A DNA stretch of 64,000 bases. It comes from JBBTCJ01 sp038043285. GTDB taxonomy: Bacteria > Planctomycetota > Phycisphaerae > UBA1845. The stretch lies in assembly GCA_038043285.1 (NCBI GenBank), contig JBBTCJ010000022.1, forward strand, positions 1-64,000, given 5' to 3'. Below the pieces are notes generated by a model. That model saw only the letters and a program-made list of their open reading frames with translations. It was not told where the DNA came from and did not search any database. Numbering within the stretch: the stretch's first letter is position 1; each line of letters begins with the position of its first letter. Below, piece by piece: positions 38,053 to 46,609 of the stretch. A program made the translations under genes and the position numbers.

Positions 38053-38928
38053 TCATCGCCCGTCGCCCTGCACGTACGAAATCGTTTTGTACGCCAGTCT
38101 CGCCGCGAGAAACTCCGTCACCGCCTGACCGGGGATGGGCATGACTTCGACAATGTCGGCGGCCACGATGGTCTTCTCCGCCGCGACGCAGCGAAGAAGA
38201 TCGGTCACGTCGTACCAGTCGAGTCCGCCCGGCTCCGGCGTGCCGCTTCCCGGGGCGTAGGCGGGGTCGAACCCGTCGACGTCGATGGTGACGTAGACCG
38301 TCGGACCAAGGCGATTGAGAACCTGGTCCATCCAGGTGTCATCGCTGAGGCACTTCCTCGCCGTGATCGGCTCGATCTTGGCTTTCTTGCAGAAGCGATG
38401 CTCCTCCAGCGAAACGTTGCGGATTCCCACCGGCACGACGGTTGCGCCCAGGTCAATCGCCCGGCGCATCACGCAGGCGTGCGAATGGGGCGAACCCTCC
38501 CACGAATCGCGGAGGTCTAGGTGGGCGTCGATCTGCAACACCGACAGTTTCTTGTGCCGGGTCATCACCGCGCGAATCAATCCCGAGGTGATGCCGTGTT
38601 CGCCGCCGAGACCGATGAGAAACTTCCCGTCCTTCACGACCTTCCGTGCGGCGGCGAAGACGTCCTCGTGCATCGCCTTCGGACCGGCCATGTTCGGAAG
38701 CAACGGTTCCAGCGTGGTCACGCCGACCTTGTACGCCTCCGTGCCCAGTTCCTCGTCGAAGAGTTCGACCTGCTGCGACGCGCGGATGATCGCCCCGGGG
38801 CCTTCGCGCGTGCCCGCCTGGAAACTGGTCGTCGAATCGTACGGAACCGGAAGCACGGCGAACTTGGCCTTGCGATAGTCGCTGTATTCCGCCGGCAAAC
38901 CGAGAAAGTTGTTGGGCAATGTGTTCAT
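38053..38928 (-). CDS. speB: Agmatinase / ureohydrolase family enzyme
   Basis: Ureohydrolases use two Mn ions to cut guanidino compounds. In this 291-residue protein the metal motifs are all present: GGEHG, DAHLDLRDSW, and TIDVDGFDPA followed by PGSGTPEPGGLDWYD. This fits the agmatinase (SpeB) branch, which makes putrescine and urea from agmatine. The exact substrate cannot be read directly. The start at ATG 38928 is followed upstream by palindromic repeats and a tRNA gene. Confidence 0.88.
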   Translation of the reverse strand: MNTLPNNFLGLPAEYSDYRKAKFAVLPVPYDSTTSFQAGTREGPGAIIRASQQVELFDEELGTEAYKVGVTTLEPLLPNMAGPKAMHEDVFAAARKVVKDGKFLIGLGGEHGITSGLIRAVMTRHKKLSVLQIDAHLDLRDSWEGSPHSHACVMRRAIDLGATVVPVGIRNVSLEEHRFCKKAKIEPITARKCLSDDTWMDQVLNRLGPTVYVTIDVDGFDPAYAPGSGTPEPGGLDWYDVTDLLRCVAAEKTIVAADIVEVMPIPGQAVTEFLAARLAYKTISYVQGDGR

Positions 38929-38942
38929 ACGTTACGCCAGTC

Positions 38943-39125
38943 ACATCGGGCGGGCTTCGCCCACCGCCGACCGTCGTGTCAGGCAGCGCCCGACCTACAC
39001 CCGACCCATCGACGAATGTGAAGCCTACTCGGTTGGAGCCGTGTCCGGCAACGCCGTTGCCACCAGCCGGCCGCGTGGAGACAATCCGCGGCGTCACCGG
39101 CGGGCGGCAAACCGCCCGTGACGCC
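38943..39125. repeat. Two hairpin repeats upstream of tRNA-Ser
   Basis: At 38948-38965 is GGGCGGGC-TTC-GCCCACC, of the same kind as the element at 51514. At 39090-39124 is a longer inverted repeat, GGCGTCAC...GTGACGCC, enclosing GGGCGG-CAAA-CCGCCC. Both lie in the gap between the agmatinase start and tRNA-Ser. Confidence 0.6.
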
Positions 39126-39172
39126 CAACTCCCGGTACGCCGGTGGCTTGGGGATCCGTAGAACAGCCTCGT

Positions 39173-39259
39173 GGAGGAGTGGCCGAGCGGCTGAAGGCGA
39201 CGGTCTTGAAAACCGTTGTGCGGGCAACCGTACCGGGGGTTCGAATCCCTCCTCCTCCG
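39173..39259 (+). tRNA. tRNA-Ser (anticodon UGA)
   Basis: The 87-base sequence folds as a class II tRNA. Acceptor arms GGAGGAG (39173-39179) and CTCCTCC (39252-39258) pair perfectly and the discriminator is G. The anticodon loop CTTGAAA gives TGA at 39207-39209, flanked by ACGGT/ACCGT. The T arm is GGGGG-TTCGAAT-CCCTC. A long variable arm is typical of tRNA-Ser. The CCA end is not encoded. Confidence 0.95.
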
Positions 39260-39305
39260 ATCACGTGACGCATCCGGCTGCACGTCGTCGTGCCGGGCCG
39301 GCGAG

Positions 39306-39899
39306 CTACGAACTCACGGGGGTATTCGCTTGGACGGCGGATTTCGCCCGACGTAGCGAAAGGATCAATTCGACCTCGCCAATGGGGCGGCCGATGGTCG
39401 CGGCGATCTGAACGGCTGGTTTCCCTTCGTCGGCAAGCTGATGAATGGTCCGGACCGCGGCTGAGGCTGCCGTCGTCTTGTCGGAGGTCGACGCGCTCAC
39501 GCGCGGTGACGGCGCCTCTGAGTCAAGGAGCGGGGCGGGTGTGTGCGGGGCGTCGCCGACGGTGATGTCCAGGGCCGGACCTCCCTCGGCTTCGCGCAGG
39601 AGCCGCGCGAGTTGGTCGATGCGTTCATCGGCGTCGCGAATGACTCTTTCCAGCTTGGCGAAGCGGGTGTCGATGCGGCCGTGGATGTCCCGGGCGAGGC
39701 GATCCAGCTCGATCATGACCTGCTCGACGTCGCGCGTCGTCTGCGATGATCGGTGCAAGTCCGCGGAGCGGCGCTGCACGGAGTCCACGCGGTCGGCCTG
39801 CGACCGTCGAATGCGCCGGCGCGTTGCGGCGATGACCAGGGTCGTGGCCACCACAACCAGACCCAGAACGAACAGATGTTGCGGCTCAATGCGGTCCAT
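39306..39899 (-). CDS. Membrane-anchored coiled-coil protein with DUF2802-like C-terminal helix
   Basis: This 197-residue protein starts at ATG 39899. A single membrane segment lies near the N terminus (LFVLGLVVVATTLVIAA). The middle is rich in Arg, Asp and Glu and is likely a coiled coil (about residues 40-95), and the C terminus has the motif VRTIHQLADEGKPAVQIAATIGRPIGEVELILSL, a helix-turn-helix-like unit seen in DUF2802/DUF6115 proteins. Function unknown. The long open frame to 40136 is likely spurious since it crosses larC on the same strand. It is downstream of larC. Confidence 0.65.
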   Translation of the reverse strand: MDRIEPQHLFVLGLVVVATTLVIAATRRRIRRSQADRVDSVQRRSADLHRSSQTTRDVEQVMIELDRLARDIHGRIDTRFAKLERVIRDADERIDQLARLLREAEGGPALDITVGDAPHTPAPLLDSEAPSPRVSASTSDKTTAASAAVRTIHQLADEGKPAVQIAATIGRPIGEVELILSLRRAKSAVQANTPVSS

Positions 39900-40023
39900 C
39901 GCCGAATGTTGCATCCTGCCGCTCGGGAAAACCGGCGGAGCGTTGCCACGCCTTGCCTGGACGCTGCCCCAACGCCGCGTCGGCCACGCGCTGCCGCACG
40001 GACTTATTTGGCCCAAGCGTAGC

Positions 40024-41223
40024 CTACGATTCTCGCCGACTTTCGCCTTGGCGTCGATTCCAGGCATCCCTGGCCGCGTCCAGCACGTCTCGCAGCGGCA
40101 CGCCGCGTTGGATCGCCGCCTGGCGACAATCGTCAAACTCCGGCGAGGCGGAGGTTGCCGGGCCGAACGTTGCGACCTTCACGCGAATCGACCCGTACGC
40201 GGTCTCGACAGCTTCGATTCGCCGGGGAAGGACGTGCCGCGCCGTCTCCCGCCGACGGATGCCGAGCGTCGGCGTTTCGGCGAAGATGATCCGTTCCATC
40301 GCTTCCGCGTCCGCCGGGCGGCAGAGGACGCTGAGCATCGTGCCCAGCCTTCCCTTCTTCATGTGTATCGGCACGGCGAAGACATCCAGCGCACCCGCGG
40401 CGAGGAGTCGCTCCATCGCGTGAGCGATTACCTGCGGCGCGGCGTCGTCGAGGTTGGTTTGTAGTTCAACCACGCTGTCGGCGTCGAGCATCGAGGCGCC
40501 TTCCGACTCGCCGACAAAGACGCGAAGCAAGTTCGGGCGGGTCTTGCCCTCTCGCGTTCCCGCGCCATAGCCGATCGTGGAGACGCACATCGCGGGCATG
40601 GGTCCAAACTCCGCGGCCAGCGTCGTCAGCAGGGCCGCCCCGGTCGGAGTCGTCAGCTCGCCGGGTTCCGGGCAAGCGGCGATCGGCACGCCTTGCAATA
40701 GTCTTGCGGTCGCGGGGGCGGGAATCGGTAGGACTCCGTGGGCGCACTCGATCGTGCCCGATCCCACCGGGATCGCCGAGCAGACGACGCGCTCGACGCC
40801 GAGAAACGCAAGGCAAACCACCGCGCCGACCACGTCGATGATCGCGTCGAGGGCGCCGACTTCGTGAAAGTGGACGTTCTCGACAGTGGTTCCGTGGACG
40901 GCTGCCTCGGCCTCCGCCAATCGTTCAAATACACGGATGGCTCGATCGCGCGCGACCGCCGAAAGCTTCCCCTTGCGGATCATCTCCACAATAGGGTGCA
41001 GGTGTCGATGCGGCTGCGGACTCGACGGATCGAGACGAACGTCGAACCTGACCGCCGCCAAACCCTGCTTCTGCGTTCGCTCGACCGAAAGGGCAAAGCC
41101 CGATAACCCCAGCGACCTCACGGCCTCGCGCAGTGCTTCTTCGCTCGCCCCGGCGTCGAGCAACGAGGCGACGATCATGTCGCCCGCAGCTCCGCTGAAA
41201 CAGTCGAAATACGCGATTCGCAA
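40024..41223 (-). CDS. larC: Nickel-pincer cofactor biosynthesis protein LarC
   Basis: LarC is a CTP-dependent nickel insertase for the Ni-pincer cofactor of lactate racemase and related enzymes. The 399-residue protein starts with the hallmark FDCFSGAAGDM, and has HFHEVGALDAIIDVVG and the C-terminal ligand region. Lactobacillus plantarum larC needs a programmed frameshift, but this one is a single open frame. larA, larB and larE are not nearby. The name LarC is from family similarity only. Confidence 0.85.
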   Translation of the reverse strand: MRIAYFDCFSGAAGDMIVASLLDAGASEEALREAVRSLGLSGFALSVERTQKQGLAAVRFDVRLDPSSPQPHRHLHPIVEMIRKGKLSAVARDRAIRVFERLAEAEAAVHGTTVENVHFHEVGALDAIIDVVGAVVCLAFLGVERVVCSAIPVGSGTIECAHGVLPIPAPATARLLQGVPIAACPEPGELTTPTGAALLTTLAAEFGPMPAMCVSTIGYGAGTREGKTRPNLLRVFVGESEGASMLDADSVVELQTNLDDAAPQVIAHAMERLLAAGALDVFAVPIHMKKGRLGTMLSVLCRPADAEAMERIIFAETPTLGIRRRETARHVLPRRIEAVETAYGSIRVKVATFGPATSASPEFDDCRQAAIQRGVPLRDVLDAARDAWNRRQGESRRES

Positions 41224-41396
41224 GCTCGACGCTCCCGGTTCCTGCTGCTTGGAAACCCGATCATGCTACCCCGAACATGGAGAATCGGCGACCCGTGGAA
41301 TCGCGCCGATTCGAAGAATCGTCCGGACAGTTTTCCCCCAATCACGGTTCGAGTAGACTGTCCGCAGCCGGTCGGGAGGCTAGGGGTCGCGGGGGT

Positions 41397-42116
41397 ATGG
41401 ACGCATCACAAACGCACGTGGGGGAGCAGTCGCTGGGGTGGACCGCCGTCACCTGGCGCATCGTTCGTGGGCTGGCGTGGGGCGTCGTGGCGACCTGCGT
41501 CATCGGGGTCGTACTGTTCGTCGCCGGCGGCACGTTGGACCGTTCCGCATGGCAGGTCTACTGCGCGGTCTACGGCCTGCTCGGGTTTTTCTTCGGTCTT
41601 ACCGCCGACCCAGGGCTAATCAAGGAACGGAAGCGACCCGGACCGGGGGGCATCGACCGTGGGTTTGTACCGATCATCAAACTGGTCGCGTGGACGGTTC
41701 CGATCGTGGCGGCGATGGACGTTGGACGGTTCCACTGGTCGGACACTGTGGCTCCGGCATTGCAGGCCGCGGGCTTGATCGGGTTCGCCGTCCCAGTGTC
41801 GATGGTGATCTGGGCCATCGCCACGAACCGTTTTTTTTCGCCGGTCGTTCGGATTCAAAAAGAGCGAGGCCATCACCTCGTCAGGTCGGGACCGTACCGC
41901 TTCGTGCGCCATCCCGGCTACCTGGGTCTCATCGTCGGGATGCTCAGCAGTCCTCCCGCCCTGGGGTCGTGGGTCTCGATGATCCCGGCCATCGTCTTCG
42001 TCGGCGTCATCCTGCACCGTACGGTCACGGAAGACCGCTTTCTTCAGGCCAACCTTCCGGGATACTCCGAATATTCCGCCAGCGTCCGATTCCGCCTGCT
42101 GCCGGGCGTTTGGTAG
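41397..42116 (+). CDS. Isoprenylcysteine carboxyl methyltransferase-like membrane protein
   Basis: Starting at ATG 41397 gives 239 residues with about five membrane segments. The C-terminal part has the ICMT/PEMT-like signature RSGPYRFVRHPGYLGLIVGM and a later TVTEDRFLQANLPGYSEYSASVRFRLLPGVW (this family often ends with E-x-x-L... Y-x-x-Y). This region binds S-adenosylmethionine in related methyltransferases. The substrate is unknown. The open frame from 41277 adds polar residues that I do not trust. Confidence 0.82.
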   Translation: MDASQTHVGEQSLGWTAVTWRIVRGLAWGVVATCVIGVVLFVAGGTLDRSAWQVYCAVYGLLGFFFGLTADPGLIKERKRPGPGGIDRGFVPIIKLVAWTVPIVAAMDVGRFHWSDTVAPALQAAGLIGFAVPVSMVIWAIATNRFFSPVVRIQKERGHHLVRSGPYRFVRHPGYLGLIVGMLSSPPALGSWVSMIPAIVFVGVILHRTVTEDRFLQANLPGYSEYSASVRFRLLPGVW

Positions 42117-42240
42117 CGATTCGACGTCGGCCCTGCGATGCTCCTGCGGGAATCGGCGGGCGGATCGCGGGCGATATGCCGTCAGCCTGAATCGCGCGGC
42201 CCAGGAAAGAAACCCCGCCCGGTCCGAGTATGATGCCCGC

Positions 42241-42744
42241 ATGGATGCGGTCGTCTGCGGCATTGATCCGGGCCTCGGAATCACCGGTTACGGCGTGATC
42301 CGCACGTCGGGCGTTTCGACGCCGGCGCTGATGGATGCCGGCGTGTGTCGTTTCGAGGCTCGCGGTTCCCTCCCCGGACGGCTCGTGGCGGTCGAACAGG
42401 ACCTCTCCGCGATCCTCGCCGAGCACCAGCCCGACATCGTCGCCGTGGAAGAACTGTACGCCCATTACAAACATCCGCGGACCGCGATTCTGATGGGCCA
42501 CGCCCGCGGAGTCATCCTTCTGACCGCTGCCCGGCGCGGCATCGAGGTGCGAAGCTACTCCGCCACCCGCGTCAAACGGTACCTCACGGGCAACGGGCGG
42601 GCGACGAAGGGACAGGTGCAGCGAGCCATTCAGATGACGCTCGGATTGCCGTCGCTGCCCGAACCGGCGGATGTGGCCGACGCGCTGGCGATCGCGCTGT
42701 GCTGTGCATCCGACGCCGGGCAAGAGCGAAGGCCCTCGTCGTGA
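42241..42744 (+). CDS. ruvC: Holliday junction resolvase RuvC
   Basis: RuvC is a metal-dependent endonuclease that cuts Holliday junctions. The 167-residue protein has the catalytic residues: Asp9 in GIDPGLGITGYG, Glu70 in AVEELY, and Asp144 and Asp147 in DVADALAIAL. Its stop overlaps the GTG start of the UbiA gene. The usual ruvA and ruvB are not in the window. Confidence 0.95.
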   Translation: MDAVVCGIDPGLGITGYGVIRTSGVSTPALMDAGVCRFEARGSLPGRLVAVEQDLSAILAEHQPDIVAVEELYAHYKHPRTAILMGHARGVILLTAARRGIEVRSYSATRVKRYLTGNGRATKGQVQRAIQMTLGLPSLPEPADVADALAIALCCASDAGQERRPSS

Positions 42745-43700
42745 GCGCCTTCACCCCCGCGCGTCGCGCTCTCGCCTGGCTGCAACTCGTTCGCCTTCCC
42801 AATGTCTTTACCGCCGCCGCGGACGCCTGGGCGGGATACCTCTACGCGCGATCCACCGACAGTTTCACCCCAGCCGCGGGCTTCAGCCCGCGCGACCTCT
42901 GGACCGTTGACTCGCCGGCCATCCTCTCCGCGCTCGCCATCGCCTCGATGTGCCTCTACGCCGGCGGCGTCGCCCTCAACGACGTGTGTGATGCACGGCT
43001 GGACACGCTCGAACGCCCCGAACGACCGATTCCATCCGGTCGAATCACACGACGCCGGGCGTTGATCGTCGCGCTGACACTGTCGGGGATCGGTTGGGCG
43101 GCCGCGACGACCGTCTCCGGGGCGTGCGCCGTGGTGGCGGCCGGACTGCTCGCCTCGATCGTCTTGTACGACTTGGCCGCCAAGCCAACGCCTGCGGGAC
43201 CATCCGTCATGGGTTTCTGCCGCGCGCTCAACTTTGTCCTGGGCGCCGTCGCAGTTTCCAGCCGACCGTTAGCACTGACCCTCGCCCCGGCGGGTTTGAT
43301 CTGGCTCTACGTCGCCTCCGTAACGTGGTTCGCGCGGGACGAGGCCGCCCCGCCCCTCCGTCCAGGCAAAACGCTACGCGCCCGCGCGACCGTGGGAACG
43401 CTTGGAATCGCGGTGTCCGTGCTGTGCTGGCCGATCGTCGCGCCCGCGTTGGGTCACTCCGTCTCGACGGTGACCTGGGCGATCAGCGCCGTCTTGGCGG
43501 TGTTCCTTTTGGTCATCGGGCTGCGGGCCTCCGCTTGCCCTGACCCTTGCGCCATGCAAGCCGCCGTCGGATGGTTCATCGTCGGACTTGTCCTGTTCGA
43601 CGCCGTCATCGCCTCGACCGCGGCCGGCGCGACGGGTTTGCTTGTGGCGCTGTGGCTTATTCCGACGCTGCTTGTCAGAAGTCGTCTCCCGATGTCGTAG
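42741..43700 (+). CDS. UbiA family prenyltransferase
   Basis: Starting at GTG 42741, which overlaps the ruvC stop, gives 319 residues. The protein is hydrophobic with about eight membrane helices. The first Asp motif is NDVCDARLDTLERPERPIPSGRI and the second region is YDLAAKPTPAGPSVMGFCRALN. These bind Mg and prenyl diphosphate. UbiA proteins attach polyprenyl chains to aromatic or glycerol-phosphate acceptors. The acceptor here is not determined. The tract at 42879-42897 looks like the small GCCGCGGGC-GCCCGCG repeat within the gene. Confidence 0.85.
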   Translation: MSAFTPARRALAWLQLVRLPNVFTAAADAWAGYLYARSTDSFTPAAGFSPRDLWTVDSPAILSALAIASMCLYAGGVALNDVCDARLDTLERPERPIPSGRITRRRALIVALTLSGIGWAAATTVSGACAVVAAGLLASIVLYDLAAKPTPAGPSVMGFCRALNFVLGAVAVSSRPLALTLAPAGLIWLYVASVTWFARDEAAPPLRPGKTLRARATVGTLGIAVSVLCWPIVAPALGHSVSTVTWAISAVLAVFLLVIGLRASACPDPCAMQAAVGWFIVGLVLFDAVIASTAAGATGLLVALWLIPTLLVRSRLPMS

Positions 43701-43776
43701 CCCTGGATTGGTGCCGGAGAGGCTGCCTTTTCACCTCGCGTTGGTGCGACTGTCGTCGCTCTCTATACTGCCGCGG

Positions 43777-44682
43777 ATGCCCACGACCTACCTGGGGGAG
43801 ACGTGCGCCCTGGCGGCTGCGTTCACCTGGGCGACCGCCCTGGTGCTTTTCAAACGCAGCGGAGAACACGTTCCCCCGCTGACGTTAAACCTGTTCAAGA
43901 ACTACGTCGCCATCTTTCTGCTCAGCGCGACGCTGCTCCCGATGTGGCTGCTGCAATCTCCAGACCCGTCCGATGGACCCTTGTCGTGGGGCGACCATTT
44001 GCTCCTGCTGATCTCCGGCGCCTTGGGCATCACGCTTGCCGACACGATGTTGCTTTACGCCCTCAATTTGGTCGGCGTCGGATTGGTGACCGTCGCGGAA
44101 TGCACCTATTCGCCGCTGGTGTTCCTGTTTGCCTTCTTGATGCACGCCGAACCCATCACTCGGACGGACCTGATTGGAGGCGGATTGGTCCTCTCCGGAG
44201 TGTTCCTGTCTTCGACGCACAAGCCTCCCGCGAACCGCACGCGCGGGCAGATTCTGCTGGGATCGGGGTTGGCCGTCGCGGCGATCGCCCTGGTCAGCTT
44301 CGCCATTCTGCTGGCCAAACCGGTGCTGGTGCACACCTCCCTTCTCAGCGCCACCCTGGTTCGGCTTCTCGGCGGGACGGTGCTGTTGACGCTCTTCCTG
44401 CTTGCCAGCCCCAACCGCCGGCAGCACTTCGCCGTCTTCAAACCCTCGCGGACCTGGTGGACGACGGTTCCGGCGGCTGTGACCGGGACGTACCTCTCGA
44501 TGGTCTTCTGGATCGGCGGCTTCAAGTGGGCCAAGGCGTCGGTGGCGGCCATCCTCAACCAGAGCTCGACCATCATCGCCCTGATCCTCGCGTCGGTGAT
44601 TCTGAAGGAGTCGTTCACCCGGCGTAAGGTCGTCGCCGCCGTCCTGGCGATCACCGGCGTGGTCGTCGTGGCCAGGGGGTGA
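43777..44682 (+). CDS. EamA/DMT family transporter
   Basis: This 301-residue protein starts at ATG 43777. It has about ten membrane helices in two tandem EamA halves (N-terminal LGETCALAAAFTWATALVLFK; C-terminal half after residue 150). EamA proteins export metabolites such as amino acids, sugars or drugs, and the substrate cannot be predicted. The earlier open frame to 43588 overlaps the UbiA gene and is not used. Confidence 0.85.
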   Translation: MPTTYLGETCALAAAFTWATALVLFKRSGEHVPPLTLNLFKNYVAIFLLSATLLPMWLLQSPDPSDGPLSWGDHLLLLISGALGITLADTMLLYALNLVGVGLVTVAECTYSPLVFLFAFLMHAEPITRTDLIGGGLVLSGVFLSSTHKPPANRTRGQILLGSGLAVAAIALVSFAILLAKPVLVHTSLLSATLVRLLGGTVLLTLFLLASPNRRQHFAVFKPSRTWWTTVPAAVTGTYLSMVFWIGGFKWAKASVAAILNQSSTIIALILASVILKESFTRRKVVAAVLAITGVVVVARG

Positions 44683-44801
44683 CGCGGCGCTCGACCGCGG
44701 GTCCGCGATTGAAGTTCTCGGCGCTTGTTCGTCGATGATCCATTCGATAGGCTTCCGCACCTTGTTTCTTCCGGGTCATCCATGACCGCGAGGGGGAGTT
44801 T

Positions 44802-46556
44802 GTGTCTCGTTTCGTGCCCAAGCTCGTCGTCTGCCTCAAGGAAGGCTACGACGCGAAGAAGTTCGTGCATGACTTGCTGGCTGGTCTGACGGTCGGCGTC
44901 ATCGCCCTGCCGTTGGCAATGGCCTTCGGCATCGCCTCGATCCCGGAGAGCGTCGCGACCGAAGCGGGCCTCTCGCCTCCGGCCATGGGGCTGTTCACCG
45001 CCGTCGTCGCCGGCTTCCTGATCTCGGCCCTCGGCGGCAGCCGCGTGCAGATCGGCGGACCCACCGGGGCCTTCATCGTCATCGTCTACGACATCGCCAG
45101 TCGCCACGGTTACGGCGGACTGGCGACCGCGACGCTGATGGCCGGCGTCATCATCGCCATCATGGGCGTCAGCGGCCTGGGCGGGATGATCAAGTTTATC
45201 CCCTATCCCGTCACCACGGGATTCACGTCCGGTATCGCGGTCATCATCGCCTCGTCGCAGGTCAAAGACTTCTTCGGGTTGGAAATGGGAAGCGTTCCGG
45301 CTGACTTCTTTGAGAAATGGCTGGCCTACGCCGAACACGCCGCGACGTGGAATCCTGCTACGGTCGGCGTCGGTCTGGGGTCGCTCCTGGTGTTGATCCT
45401 TCTGCGAAGGTTCGTTCCGCGCCTGCCGTGGGGCGTCCTCGGCGTCATCGTCGGAACCGCGGTCGTGGCTGTCCTTCGCCTCGACGTCGAAACCATCGGC
45501 AGCCGGTTCGGAAGCATCCCTCGGACGCTCCCGATGCCCCACTTGCCGCCGATCACCCTCGACCTCGCCCGCAACTTGATCCCGGAGGCCACCACGATCG
45601 CCATCCTCGCCTCGATCGAATCCCTCCTGTCGGCCGTCGTCGCCGACGGAATGATCGGGGCGCGGCACAAGGCCGACTGCGAACTCGTCGCCCTGGGCGT
45701 CGTTAACGTCGGATCGGTCCTCTTCGGCGGCATTCCCGCCACCGGCGCCATCGCCCGCACCACCGCCAACGTCAAGAGTGGGGCAAAAACGCCCGTCGCC
45801 GGCATCATCCACGCCCTCACGTTGCTCGTGGTCATGCTCGCCCTCGCGCCGCTCGCCGGCGCGATTCCCTTGGCGACGCTGGCCGCCGTGCTCGTCATGG
45901 TCGCCTGGAACATGAGCGAGATCGACCACTTTCGCTATCTTCTTCGCGCTCCCAAAAGTGACATCGCGGTGTTGCTGACCACCTTCGGTCTGACCGTGTT
46001 CACCGATCTGACTATCGCCGTCGGCGTGGGCATGGTGCTCGCGTCGATGCTCTTCATTCAGCGGATGGCCAACGTGGTCAACGTCAGCGCCATCACCGGC
46101 GAACTCGCCAACGGCGCGGATGAGCTGGAGGCCGCCGGCGACCCCAACGCCACCTCGCGGCGTGACATTCCTCCCGGCGTGGAGGTCTACGAAATCAACG
46201 GACCGTTCTTCTTCGGGGTGGCCGACCGACTGCAAGACACCCTGCGCGGCCTGGAGAAGCCGCCCAGGATATTCATTCTCCGCATGCGCCGGGTACCCGC
46301 CATCGACGCCACGGGCCTGCACGCCCTCCGCGAGTTTCTGATTAAATGTCGGAAGCAGGGCACCACGCTGCTGCTTTCCGGCGTGCACGCCCAGCCGCTC
46401 TACGCCTTCATCAACATCGGATTCGATCACGAGGTCGGCGTCGAGAACCTCTTCGGCAGCCTCGACGCGGCCCTGAGTCGGGCGCGCAGCCTCCTCGGCC
46501 TGCCCGCGATCCCCACCCCGCCCGGTGCGCTCTCCGAAGTCGCCCGCGAACGATGA
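44802..46556 (+). CDS. SulP family anion permease with STAS domain
   Basis: The 584-residue protein has SulP helices beginning with LLAGLTVGVIALPLAMAFGIAS, IQIGGPTGAFIVIVYDI-like motif (here VQIGGPTGAF), and a C-terminal STAS domain (about residues 455-560; IFILRMRRVPAIDATGLHAL). SulP proteins carry sulfate, bicarbonate or dicarboxylates. The GTG start has GGGGGAG upstream. The next gene could start at the overlapping ATG 46553. Confidence 0.92.
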   Translation: MSRFVPKLVVCLKEGYDAKKFVHDLLAGLTVGVIALPLAMAFGIASIPESVATEAGLSPPAMGLFTAVVAGFLISALGGSRVQIGGPTGAFIVIVYDIASRHGYGGLATATLMAGVIIAIMGVSGLGGMIKFIPYPVTTGFTSGIAVIIASSQVKDFFGLEMGSVPADFFEKWLAYAEHAATWNPATVGVGLGSLLVLILLRRFVPRLPWGVLGVIVGTAVVAVLRLDVETIGSRFGSIPRTLPMPHLPPITLDLARNLIPEATTIAILASIESLLSAVVADGMIGARHKADCELVALGVVNVGSVLFGGIPATGAIARTTANVKSGAKTPVAGIIHALTLLVVMLALAPLAGAIPLATLAAVLVMVAWNMSEIDHFRYLLRAPKSDIAVLLTTFGLTVFTDLTIAVGVGMVLASMLFIQRMANVVNVSAITGELANGADELEAAGDPNATSRRDIPPGVEVYEINGPFFFGVADRLQDTLRGLEKPPRIFILRMRRVPAIDATGLHALREFLIKCRKQGTTLLLSGVHAQPLYAFINIGFDHEVGVENLFGSLDAALSRARSLLGLPAIPTPPGALSEVARER

Positions 46557-46609
46557 CCGGCGAGTTCGTGGAAGATGAGCGAGCGGCTCATCGACGGTAT
46601 ACTCCTTCC

